From Actinomycetota bacterium (GTDB lineage Bacteria > Actinomycetota > Thermoleophilia > Gaiellales > Gaiellaceae): a stretch of DNA of 5,254 nt. The stretch covers positions 1-5,254 of the forward strand of contig JACCTK010000216.1 in the NCBI GenBank assembly GCA_013812465.1, written 5' to 3'. Both the position numbers and the translations under genes were made by a program. Below, in pieces: positions 1 to 5,254 of this stretch. The notes beneath the pieces were generated by a model. That model did not search any database, was not told where the DNA came from, and saw nothing but the letters and a program-made list of their open reading frames with translations. Every line of letters starts with the position of its first letter. Position 1 is the stretch's first letter.

Positions 1-431
1 GGGCGGAGGTCACGGCCATGGATGCCTCGCCAGACGCGCTCGAGGTGGCGCGCGAAAACGCTTCCCGCACCGGCCTTGCCGTCGAGCTGGTGCACGGCGA
101 CCTGTTCGACGGCTTACCCGAAGGACCCTGGGATCTCGTCGTCTCGAATCCACCGTACGTTCGGCCCGACGAGATCGAGACGCTCGAGCCAGAAGTCCGA
201 GATTGGGAGCCGCGCGTTGCCCTCGTCGGGGAGGGCGCTACAGAGTCAGTCGCGTCTGCCGCGGTCTCGGTGCTGCGGCCGGGCGGGGCGCTTGTGCTCG
301 AAACCGCTGACGGCGACGCCGGGCGCGTGAGAGATCTCATCCGGGGTCTCGGCTGCATCGAAGTGAGGGTCACGAAAGACCTGTCCGGGCGAGACAGGGT
401 CGTCGACGGCGTGACCACATCGGACGATTGA
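1..431 (+). CDS. prmC: PrmC/HemK peptide chain release factor N5-glutamine methyltransferase, 3' part
   Basis: This enzyme methylates the glutamine of the GGQ motif in release factors RF1 and RF2, using S-adenosylmethionine, in the cytoplasm. The reading frame is open from base 3, so the gene begins before the window; the ATG at 18 is internal. It lies in the conserved SAM-pocket stretch VTAMDASPDAL, whose aspartate normally contacts the SAM ribose. The diagnostic NPPY catalytic motif is encoded at 147-158, within VVSNPPYVRP, and binds the substrate glutamine amide. It is followed by the family-typical LEPEVRDWEPRVAL and by LRPGGALVLE of the Rossmann-like methyltransferase fold. The C-terminus (RDRVVDG) is also typical. 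The N-terminal helical domain that docks the release factor lies outside the window. Known: NPPY plus this context separates PrmC from other methyltransferases. The antitoxin gene starts 1 base after the TGA stop. Confidence 0.95.
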   Translation, partial: AEVTAMDASPDALEVARENASRTGLAVELVHGDLFDGLPEGPWDLVVSNPPYVRPDEIETLEPEVRDWEPRVALVGEGATESVASAAVSVLRPGGALVLETADGDAGRVRDLIRGLGCIEVRVTKDLSGRDRVVDGVTTSDD

Positions 432-432
432 C

Positions 433-723
433 ATGACTACAATGCGAGCGAAGGTGACTACCCGAGTGGGCATCCGCGAGCTGAAGGCGAAGCTATCTGA
501 CTACCTCGATCGTGCTGCTGCCGGCGAGACGATCGTGGTTACCCATCGCGGCCGCGCCAAGGCGGCCATCGGGCCACTCGCCCTCGAGGATCGGGTCGAG
601 CAACTGGTTCGGGAAGGAAGGGTGACACCACCACGGCTCCCAGGTCCGCCCCCGATGCCGACGAAGGTTTTCAAGGGCAGAATGACCGTTCAGGAGTTGA
701 TGGACGAAGATCGCGGCGACTGA
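433..723 (+). CDS. vapB: Phd/YefM-type (VapB-like) antitoxin
   Basis: Likely antitoxin that binds and neutralises the PIN toxin encoded directly downstream and represses their shared promoter. The N-terminal part, VGIRELKAKLSDYLDRAAAG (residues 12-31), then ETIVVTHRGRAKAAIGPL (32-49), is the classic Phd/YefM fold: a short strand, helices and a strand hairpin that dimerise and bind DNA. After a proline-rich linker (about 66-76), the tail KGRMTVQELMDEDRGD (81-96) looks like the toxin-binding peptide of antitoxins paired with VapC. Its stop overlaps the toxin start by one base (TGATG), which favours coupled translation. The start is uncertain. ATG 433 gives 96 residues and is 1 base after prmC. 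ATG 442, GTG 454 and GTG 466 are alternatives, and the sequence AAGGTGA at 451-457 would serve GTG 466. GC is lower than in the neighbouring tsaC. The symbol is at family level only. Confidence 0.85.
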   Translation: MTTMRAKVTTRVGIRELKAKLSDYLDRAAAGETIVVTHRGRAKAAIGPLALEDRVEQLVREGRVTPPRLPGPPPMPTKVFKGRMTVQELMDEDRGD

Positions 724-1124
724 TGCAGTACGTCGATGCGAGCGCGCTTCTGAAGACACACCTCGACGAGCCGGACAGGCAAGAGGCGCTGAACGTTCTG
801 AACGCGGATGCTGACTGGGCCTCCGGTCGGCATACGCTGGTCGAGGTTCGTCGGAATCTCGTTCGCGCCCTCGAGCCGCCGGCACTCGAAACAGCGCGGA
901 ATCTCTTTCGACTGCAGTGGAGTCACATGCGGATCGCAGAGTTGGACGAACCCCTCTGTGAGCGGGCGGCCGCGCTCGCAGAGCGCACCGGAGCACGCGC
1001 GCTCGACGCTCTTCACCTCGGGGCTGCAGACGTGCTGGGCGGCGGAGCGTTCCCCTTCGTCACGTTCGATCGTCGGCTTGCCTCAGCAGCGCGCTCACTC
1101 GGCTGGACCGTTCTCGGAGCGTGA
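723..1124 (+). CDS. vapC: PIN-domain ribonuclease toxin, VapC-like
   Basis: Probable toxin of a type II toxin-antitoxin pair: a Mg2+-dependent endoribonuclease. Well-studied VapC toxins cut tRNA anticodon loops or rRNA, but the target here cannot be read from sequence. The 133-residue length is normal for the family. All expected acidic PIN residues are visible: D5 in YVDASALL, E41 in TLVEVRRN, D95 in ALDALHLGAA and D116 in VTFDRRLA, so the toxin appears intact and catalytically competent. The ATG overlaps the antitoxin TGA by one base. Its own stop lies in a GTGA overlap with the tsaC start at 1121-1124. No strong ribosome-binding site precedes it, consistent with coupling to antitoxin translation, which would keep the antitoxin in excess. 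Family assignment is secure from motifs and partner; calling it a toxin is inference from the pairing. Confidence 0.9.
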   Translation: MQYVDASALLKTHLDEPDRQEALNVLNADADWASGRHTLVEVRRNLVRALEPPALETARNLFRLQWSHMRIAELDEPLCERAAALAERTGARALDALHLGAADVLGGGAFPFVTFDRRLASAARSLGWTVLGA

Positions 1125-1726
1125 GCGAGGTCGAGCGAGCGATCGCCGCGATTTGGGCCGGCGAGGTCGTCGTCATCCCGACCGACACCGTGTACGGACT
1201 CGCCTGCGACCCGAGCAGCGAGGAGTCTGTGCGGGCGCTCTCGCTGCTGAAGGGCCGCTCGCCGGATCAGCCGATCGCGATCGTCGCCTCGAGCGTCGAT
1301 GCGCTCGTCGAGCGCGTCCCGGAGCTCCCCGGACGGGCCGTCGAGCTCGCCCGGCGGCTGCTGCCCGGCCCGTACACGCTCGTGCTCCCGAATCCCGCCC
1401 GCCGGTTTCCGTGGCTCAGCGGAGCGAATCCGGACACGATTGGCGTGCGCGTGCCGGAGCTCCACGGGTCGGGACGGGACGTGCTCGAGTCGGTCGGCGC
1501 CGTCGCCGCCACGAGCGCGAACCTCCATGGCGGACGCGACCCTCGCCGCGTGTCCGACCTGCCGGACGAGCTCCGTGGCGCTGTCGCAGTCATGGTCGAC
1601 GGCGGCGTCCTTCCCGGAACGCCTTCGACGGTGCTCGATCTGACCGGCCCGGAACCTCGTGTCCTGCGCGAAGGTGCCGTGCCCGCGGCCGAGGCCCTCG
1701 CCAAGGTCCTCTCGCTGGCCCAGTAG
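1121..1726 (+). CDS. tsaC: L-threonylcarbamoyladenylate synthase (TsaC/Sua5/YrdC family)
   Basis: Makes threonylcarbamoyl-AMP from threonine, bicarbonate and ATP, the first step of the universal t6A37 modification of tRNAs that read ANN codons. The 201-residue protein is a single YrdC domain; the extra C-terminal domain of longer Sua5 proteins is absent. Family hallmarks are [10 protein letters not shown] (19-28), [12 protein letters not shown] (43-54, covering the usual basic KxR-type segment), [11 protein letters not shown] (80-90), DTIGVRVP (105-112), [10 protein letters not shown] (129-138) and STVLDLT (169-175). The GTG start at 1121 overlaps the vapC stop by 4 bases and gives the usual short lead before the PTDTVYGL strand. 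GGAG at 1116-1119 is only 1 base from the start, too close to act normally, so re-initiation after vapC is likely. One small departure is NLHGG where NxSG is more usual. Function is confident. Confidence 0.95.
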   Translation: MSEVERAIAAIWAGEVVVIPTDTVYGLACDPSSEESVRALSLLKGRSPDQPIAIVASSVDALVERVPELPGRAVELARRLLPGPYTLVLPNPARRFPWLSGANPDTIGVRVPELHGSGRDVLESVGAVAATSANLHGGRDPRRVSDLPDELRGAVAVMVDGGVLPGTPSTVLDLTGPEPRVLREGAVPAAEALAKVLSLAQ

Positions 1727-1736
1727 CATCCTGGCG

Positions 1737-3047
1737 ATGGCCATCGCGCAGTTGACGCTCGAGGACCTCCGCGCGGCCGGCCTCGCAGACGTCGATCCCG
1801 AGATCGCCGATCTCCTCGAGCGGGAGCTCGAGCGCCAGCGCGGCGAGATCGAGTTGATCGCATCCGAGAACTTCACCTGGCCGGCGCTGCTCGAGGCCGT
1901 CGGAAGCGTGCCGACGAACAAGTACTCCGAGGGGTATCCGGGCCGGCGCTACTACGGCGGCTGCGAGGTCGTGGACGAGATCGAGCAGCTCGCCATCGAG
2001 CGCGCGAAGACGCTCTTCGGCGCCGAGCACGCGAACGTCCAACCGCACGCCGGCGCGCAGACGAACATGGCGGTCTACTTCGCGTGCCTGAAGCCCGGCG
2101 ACACCATCCTCTCGCTCGAGCTCTCGCACGGCGGCCACTTGACGCACGGCTTGAAGGTCAACTTCTCCGGGCGCCTGTACTCGATCGTCCACTACGGGGT
2201 CTCGCGGGAGACGAATCTCGTCGACTACGACGACGTCCTCGCCCTCGCGCGCGAGCACCGGCCGAAGCTGATCGTGTGTGGAGGGTCGGCGTATCCGCGC
2301 ACAGTCGAAGCCCGGCGTTTCCGCGAGATCGCCGACGACGTCGGCGCGTACCTGTTATGTGACATGGCCCATTTCGCGGGGCTGGTCGCGGCCGGGATCC
2401 ATCCGAGCCCGGTGCCGCACTGCGACTTCGTCACCTCGACGACGCACAAGACGCTCGCGGGTCCGCGGTCGGGCTTCGTCCTCTGCAAGGAGGAGCACGC
2501 GCAGGCGGTCGACCGGGCGGTGTTCCCGGGAATGCAGGGCGGTCCGCTCAACCACGTCATCGCTGCTAAGGCCGCGTGCTTCCTGATCGCCGGCTCGGAA
2601 CCTTTTCGCCTCTACCAGGAGAGCGTGCGCGAGAACGCTGACATGCTTGCGGAGACGCTGCAGGAGGGCGGGCTGGACGTGCTGACCGGCGGCACCGACA
2701 CGCACCTGCTGCTCGTCGATCTGCGCTCCACCGAGTGGTCGGGCAAAGAAGCCGAGGAGCGACTCGCGGAGGTTGGCATCACCGTCAACCGGAACACGGT
2801 GCCCTTCGATCTGCGCTCACCGACAGTTGCGTCCGGTTTCAGGGTGGGGACGCCCGCGCTCACCATCCGCGGCTTCGACGAAGACGACTTTCGCGAGGTC
2901 GGCCGGATCATGTGCGAAGCGCTGGGCTCGGACCCTGACACGGCTTCCCTGGCTGCTCGCAGCTTCGCGCTCTGCGAGCGCCGGCCCTTGTACCCGGGCA
3001 AGGGCGCGTTTCCGACGTTCGCAGATCGACGTGGAAACCAGGACTGA
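1737..3047 (+). CDS. glyA: serine hydroxymethyltransferase (GlyA)
   Basis: PLP enzyme that interconverts serine plus tetrahydrofolate with glycine plus 5,10-methylenetetrahydrofolate, supplying one-carbon units for purine, thymidylate and methionine synthesis. From ATG 1737 the protein has 436 residues, close to the family norm. Visible motifs are IELIASENF (38-46), [17 protein letters not shown] (61-77, with the catalytic glutamate E65 and active-site tyrosines), QPHAGAQTN (102-110), [13 protein letters not shown] (208-220; D209 pairs with the PLP ring nitrogen), [13 protein letters not shown] (234-246, with Schiff-base lysine K238), FPGMQGGP (263-270) and [11 protein letters not shown] (366-376, carboxylate-binding R369). 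The frame stays open upstream to an ATG at 1659, but that part lies inside tsaC and does not resemble GlyA. The chosen ATG lies 10 bases after the tsaC stop, with no clear Shine-Dalgarno sequence. The C-terminal tail ([16 protein letters not shown]) is ordinary apart from a few extra residues. Confidence 0.97.
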   Translation: MAIAQLTLEDLRAAGLADVDPEIADLLERELERQRGEIELIASENFTWPALLEAVGSVPTNKYSEGYPGRRYYGGCEVVDEIEQLAIERAKTLFGAEHANVQPHAGAQTNMAVYFACLKPGDTILSLELSHGGHLTHGLKVNFSGRLYSIVHYGVSRETNLVDYDDVLALAREHRPKLIVCGGSAYPRTVEARRFREIADDVGAYLLCDMAHFAGLVAAGIHPSPVPHCDFVTSTTHKTLAGPRSGFVLCKEEHAQAVDRAVFPGMQGGPLNHVIAAKAACFLIAGSEPFRLYQESVRENADMLAETLQEGGLDVLTGGTDTHLLLVDLRSTEWSGKEAEERLAEVGITVNRNTVPFDLRSPTVASGFRVGTPALTIRGFDEDDFREVGRIMCEALGSDPDTASLAARSFALCERRPLYPGKGAFPTFADRRGNQD

Positions 3048-3693
3048 CCTCGGGCCGACCGCGACCGCTCAGGTCACGGAGGTCATGCACCCGCTGGTGC
3101 AGCACAAGCTCGGGCTGCTGCGGGATGTCACGACGACGACGCAGATGTTCCGGCAGCTCGTGAACGAGCTCACCCTGCTTCTCACCTACGAGGCGACCAA
3201 GGATCTCGCCGACGAGGAGATCGAGATCGAGACGCCGCTCGAGCGAACGGCAGCGCGCCGCATCTCCGGCAAGAAGGTCGCCGTCTGCCCGAACCTGCGC
3301 GCGGGGGTCGGGATGCTCGACGCGGTGCTCTCGCTCGTTCCGGGCGCGCGCGTCGGCTTCATCGGGCTCTTCCGGGACGAGGAGACGCTCGAGCCGGTCG
3401 AGTATTTCGTGAAGCTCCCGGGTGACATCTCGGACCGCGACGTCATCTTGCTCGATCCCATGCTCGCGACGGGGAACTCGACTGCAGCGGCGATCGAGAC
3501 CGTGAAGCGGGCGGGGGCGACCTCGATTCGCCTCATTGCGCTGATCGCGGCGCCCGAGGGGATCGAGCGGGTGCATCGCCAGCATCCCGAGGTGCCGATC
3601 GTGGTGGCCTCGGTCGACCGCGGGCTGAACGACAAGGGATTCATCCTTCCGGGCCTCGGCGACGCAGGCGACCGCCTGTACGGGACGAAGTAG
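3031..3693 (+). CDS. upp: uracil phosphoribosyltransferase (Upp)
   Basis: Pyrimidine salvage enzyme that joins uracil and PRPP to give UMP and pyrophosphate. From GTG 3031 it has 220 residues, about 10 more than the usual 208-210. It carries the full family pattern: [13 protein letters not shown] (20-32), LTYEATKDL (51-59), EIETPLERT (65-73), [13 protein letters not shown] (87-99), [18 protein letters not shown] (109-126), the PRPP loop [12 protein letters not shown] (139-150) and the uracil-binding C-terminus [18 protein letters not shown] (198-215). The start is debatable. GTG 3031 overlaps glyA by 17 bases and keeps the residues (VTEV) that form the first strand in relatives. ATG 3085 has GGAGG at 3078-3082 but only 2 bases away, and would remove that strand. 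A minor oddity is NLRAG in place of the commoner ILRAG. Function is confident. Confidence 0.95.
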   Translation: METRTDLGPTATAQVTEVMHPLVQHKLGLLRDVTTTTQMFRQLVNELTLLLTYEATKDLADEEIEIETPLERTAARRISGKKVAVCPNLRAGVGMLDAVLSLVPGARVGFIGLFRDEETLEPVEYFVKLPGDISDRDVILLDPMLATGNSTAAAIETVKRAGATSIRLIALIAAPEGIERVHRQHPEVPIVVASVDRGLNDKGFILPGLGDAGDRLYGTK

Positions 3694-3698
3694 CGGCC

Positions 3699-4832
3699 GT
3701 GCTCGACGAGCTCAGGGCGACGCCGGAGGTGCTGTACGGGCTCGGCGCCGCCTTCGGAATCGTGGTGCTGCTCACGCCGGCTGTGGGAGGGATGGCTCGT
3801 CTGCTCGGCGCGGTCGATCACCCGGATGCGCGCCGCCTGAACCGACGTCCGATCCCGCGTCTCGGCGGGCTGGCGATCTTCCTCGGGATCCTCGTGCCCG
3901 CGCTCGCGTTCCTCGATCTCTCCAGCGAGAGCCGAGGCGTCCTGCTCGGGGCCGCGATCGCGACCGTGGTCGGCGCGATCGACGACTTCCGCGGCCTCTC
4001 GCCGCTGGCGAAGCTCTCCGGTCAGGCCTTGGCGGCGGCCATTCCGCCCGCGTTCGGCGTCTGGATCGACCACTTCACGCTCCCCTTTGTCGGAGTGATG
4101 GATCTACCCGCGTGGCTCGGGGTTCCACTCTCGATGCTGTTCATCGTCGCAGTCATGAACATGGTCAACTTCCTCGACGGGCTCGACGGACTCGCCGCCG
4201 GGGTCTGCGCCATCGCGGGGGCGACCTACGCGACGCTCGCGCTCTCGCTCGGCAAGGCCGACCCGGCGATCCTCTCGGCGATCGTCGCCGGCTCGTGTCT
4301 CGGCTTTCTCAGGCACAACTTCTTCCCGGCGCGCATTTTCATGGGGGACTCGGGCGCGCTTTGTCTCGGCTTCATCCTCGCCTCGGTCTCGATCCAGGGT
4401 TTGCTGAAGACGGCATCGACGGTCGTCCTCCTGCTTCCGTTGCTGGTCCTCGCCGTGCCGATCATCGACACGTCCTTCGTGGTCGCGCGCCGGCTGAAGC
4501 ACGCCCGCCCGATCTACACCGCCGACCAGGGCCATCTCCACCACCGCTTCCTGAACATCGGCTTCTCGCAACGGCGGGCGGCGGTGACCATGTGGCTCTG
4601 GTGCGCCAGTCTCGCCGGCGCCGCGCTTGCGACCCACTTCATCCCGTTCCGCGAGAGCGGCGACTGGCACCTCTGGGAGACGATCGCGGTGGCGGTGATC
4701 GCGTTGGCCGCGATCGCTTTCTCGATCTTCGTGATCTACCTGCTCGAGATCGTCAAGCTGATGAACCCCCGGATCCGGCGGCGGGAGGCAGAGCAGACCG
4801 AGACCAAATCACGCGATCGTCAGACGGCGTAG
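3699..4832 (+). CDS. wecA: WecA/TagO-type undecaprenyl-phosphate sugar-1-phosphate transferase
   Basis: Polytopic membrane enzyme of the MraY/WecA superfamily. It transfers a sugar-1-phosphate, most likely GlcNAc-1-phosphate from UDP-GlcNAc, to undecaprenyl (or decaprenyl) phosphate, starting a cell-surface polymer such as teichoic-acid-like glycan, arabinogalactan linkage unit or polysaccharide. The 377 residues contain about 11 hydrophobic segments (roughly 13-31, 56-75, 79-95, 105-121, 137-157, 163-184, 188-206, 218-236, 239-258, 293-315 and 326-349), as known for WecA. Catalytic and binding motifs are RLNRRPIPRLGG (46-57), the Mg2+ pair GAIDDF with D95/D96, NFLDGLDGLAAG (157-168), FMGDSGAL (214-221, D217) and the cytoplasmic HLHHR box (279-283), which favours WecA/TagO over MraY. 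The charged C-terminal tail should be cytoplasmic. The GTG start is 5 bases after upp, with no clear Shine-Dalgarno sequence. The exact polymer is unknown. Confidence 0.92.
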   Translation: MLDELRATPEVLYGLGAAFGIVVLLTPAVGGMARLLGAVDHPDARRLNRRPIPRLGGLAIFLGILVPALAFLDLSSESRGVLLGAAIATVVGAIDDFRGLSPLAKLSGQALAAAIPPAFGVWIDHFTLPFVGVMDLPAWLGVPLSMLFIVAVMNMVNFLDGLDGLAAGVCAIAGATYATLALSLGKADPAILSAIVAGSCLGFLRHNFFPARIFMGDSGALCLGFILASVSIQGLLKTASTVVLLLPLLVLAVPIIDTSFVVARRLKHARPIYTADQGHLHHRFLNIGFSQRRAAVTMWLWCASLAGAALATHFIPFRESGDWHLWETIAVAVIALAAIAFSIFVIYLLEIVKLMNPRIRRREAEQTETKSRDRQTA

Positions 4833-4835
4833 TGC

Positions 4836-4858
4836 CCTTGTGACACAGTGTCACTAGG
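4836..4858. repeat. 23-base palindromic repeat, copy 1 (at 3' ends of wecA and the small - strand gene)
   Basis: A near-perfect palindrome with core GTGACACAGTGTCAC (4840-4854) around a single central base A4847. It is flanked by CCTT on the left and TAGG on the right, so complementary CCT/AGG arms extend the symmetry with only a T-T mismatch. It starts 3 bases after the wecA stop and includes the stop codon of the convergent small gene (4854-4856). It matches copy 2 at 5208-5230 in 22 of 23 positions as a direct repeat; only the central base differs. A one-base centre and no T-run on either side argue more for a protein-binding or recombination site than a classic terminator, although a bidirectional hairpin terminator cannot be excluded. 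Confidence 0.88.
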
Positions 4859-5147
4859 TCTGATTCTGGGCTTCGGCTGACTTCAGCGCGACCAGGAGAT
4901 CCGCCGGGTGACGTGCTCCAACCGCGACACTGATTGCGAGCGAGCGGATCTCAGCCGTGATCTCGCGCTCGATCCGTCGACGCCCGGCAAGCCGCCGAAC
5001 GTTTTCATAGCTCGGCGGCGGTATGTCGAGCTCTCTCGCGCGAACCACCAGCGAGCGACGGATCTCCGCGAATGAGAGATCGGAGCGTTCGAGGCTCTCG
5101 AGTCTCTCGAGCAGGCGTGGATCGAGTCTCGGCGCCGAAACCGGCAT
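4854..5147 (-). CDS. small protein of unknown function with a helix-turn-helix-like core
   Basis: I do not recognise this 97-residue family. The start is ATG at 5145-5147, with GAGG at 5152-5155 four bases upstream on the - strand; the stop TAG lies inside palindromic repeat copy 1. The N-terminal part (about 8-23, RLDPRLLERLESLERS) should form a charged helix. Residues 25-59, from SFAEIRRSL through IPPPSYENVRR to LAGRRR, look like two helices joined by a proline-rich turn, the second strongly basic. That is reminiscent of a DNA-binding helix-turn-helix. A final helical region (about 60-92) could dimerise. There is no signal peptide or membrane segment. Codon-typical GC and a clean frame bounded by repeats support a real gene. 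Autoregulation through the flanking palindromes is inference. GC is about 64-65% by hand count. Confidence 0.68.
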   Translation of the reverse strand: MPVSAPRLDPRLLERLESLERSDLSFAEIRRSLVVRARELDIPPPSYENVRRLAGRRRIEREITAEIRSLAISVAVGARHPADLLVALKSAEAQNQT

Positions 5148-5172
5148 GAGGCCTCAGTGTCGCTGGGAACGT

Positions 5173-5201
5173 CACATCGAGGTGTGTCGAAACCGTGTCA
5201 A
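5173..5201 (-). promoter_or_regulatory. possible promoter of the small - strand gene
   Basis: On the - strand a perfect TTGACA (5201 down to 5196) is followed after 17 bases by GATGTG (5178-5173), a poor -10 match. It would start transcription roughly 15-20 bases before the ATG at 5147. The -35 box is a strong match and is correctly oriented and placed. The weak -10 suggests dependence on an activator or a different sigma factor, or that the box is fortuitous. Confidence 0.35.
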
Positions 5202-5205
5202 CACG
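5194..5205. promoter_or_regulatory. short palindrome over the putative -35 box, candidate operator
   Basis: CGTGTCAACACG has perfect 5-base arms (CGTGT/ACACG) around a CA centre and covers the TTGACA box of the small - strand gene. It shares the GTGTC half-site with the larger palindrome at 5208-5230, which lies immediately upstream. More GTGTC copies sit at 5184-5188 and 5157-5161. A dimeric repressor bound here would block RNA polymerase. This role is inference. Confidence 0.35.
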
Positions 5206-5207
5206 AG

Positions 5208-5230
5208 CCTTGTGACACTGTGTCACTAGG
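5208..5230. repeat. 23-base palindromic repeat, copy 2 (upstream of the small - strand gene)
   Basis: Core GTGACACTGTGTCAC at 5212-5226 around a single central base T5219, with the same CCTT and TAGG flanks as copy 1; the only difference is the central base. It lies 60 bases before the ATG of the small - strand gene and just upstream of its putative -35 box. The two copies are offset by 372 bases and enclose 349 bases holding the whole small gene. Beyond the repeat (5231-5254) I see no certain feature. Confidence 0.88.
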
Positions 5231-5254
5231 CTCCGAACCCCGTCGCGCTCGATC

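Noticed and set aside
18..20. ATG 18 as a gene start
   Set aside because: Codons upstream from base 3 encode the conserved VTA of the PrmC SAM-binding strand, so the gene is truncated by the window edge rather than starting here.
622..628. GTGACAC half-site inside the antitoxin gene
   Set aside because: It is a single 7-base match without a second arm, in coding sequence; chance is sufficient.
1659..1736. N-terminal extension of GlyA from ATG 1659
   Set aside because: The extra 26 residues are Pro/Arg/Ser-rich, lie wholly or mostly within tsaC and do not match GlyA family N-termini.
808..1755. 315-codon + strand frame overlapping vapC and tsaC
   Set aside because: Arginine-rich, out of frame with both recognised genes and without recognisable domains.
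1013..1921. Long open frame on the - strand across tsaC and the glyA start
   Set aside because: It is antisense to two well-identified genes, its composition is low-complexity Arg/Ala/Ser-rich, and no family motif is seen. It is a typical high-GC shadow frame.
2908..4073. Overlapping - strand frames across upp and wecA
   Set aside because: They are antisense shadows of conserved genes with biased composition and no plausible start signals.
4836..4858. Classic rho-independent terminator after wecA
   Set aside because: The palindrome has no T-run on either strand and only a one-base centre, and an identical copy sits upstream of a gene. A non-canonical terminator role remains possible but is not called.
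5089..5115. TCGAG repeated every 9 bases (three copies)
   Set aside because: It reflects Leu-Glu-Arg/Ser repeats in the helix of the encoded small protein and is too short and imperfect to be a separate DNA repeat.
5023..5229. 68-codon + strand frame over the small gene's 5' end and leader
   Set aside because: It runs antisense through the more convincing - strand gene, is Ser/Arg-rich, and ends inside the palindrome only because of the TAG in the repeat.
4836..5230. CRISPR array
   Set aside because: Only two repeat copies are present, separated by 349 bases containing a gene, so there is no regular spacer pattern.

Overview
The window looks like chromosomal DNA of a high-GC actinobacterium. 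The tightly packed cluster, the frequent GTG starts and the protein sequences resemble Thermoleophilia/Gaiellales-type Actinomycetota. That placement is inferred from style and gene content; no rRNA or other phylogenetic marker is present.

Positions 1-4832 carry seven genes on the + strand, packed head to tail as one likely operon: the 3' part of prmC (release-factor methyltransferase), a Phd/VapB-type antitoxin, a PIN-domain VapC-type toxin, tsaC/sua5 (threonylcarbamoyl-AMP synthase for tRNA t6A), glyA (serine hydroxymethyltransferase), upp (uracil phosphoribosyltransferase) and a wecA/tagO-type undecaprenyl-phosphate sugar-1-phosphate transferase. Intergenic gaps are 10 bases or fewer. Three junctions overlap: 1 base for antitoxin/toxin, 4 bases for toxin/tsaC and 17 bases for glyA/upp. 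Recognisable Shine-Dalgarno sequences are scarce, so translational coupling is probably important. The toxin-antitoxin pair has lower GC (about 64% by hand count over 481-720) than samples of the following tsaC (73-80%). It looks like an accessory module set between two translation-quality genes without breaking transcription.

Positions 4833-5254 differ. A small gene of unknown function (97 residues, - strand, 4854-5147) is convergent with wecA. It is bounded by two copies of a 23-base near-perfect palindrome (4836-4858 and 5208-5230), which match each other at 22 of 23 positions as direct repeats. One copy contains the gene's own stop codon and the other lies about 60 bases upstream of its start. 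Between the upstream copy and the start are a TTGACA box embedded in a second short palindrome and several GTGTC half-sites. The protein has a central helix-turn-helix-like stretch, so it could be a self-regulating DNA-binding protein, or the cargo of a small repeat-bounded cassette. This is the part of the window most likely to hold something undescribed.

The housekeeping genes fit growth-linked functions: peptide release (PrmC), decoding of ANN codons (TsaC), one-carbon supply and glycine (GlyA), pyrimidine salvage (Upp) and the first membrane step of cell-wall polymer synthesis (WecA/TagO).
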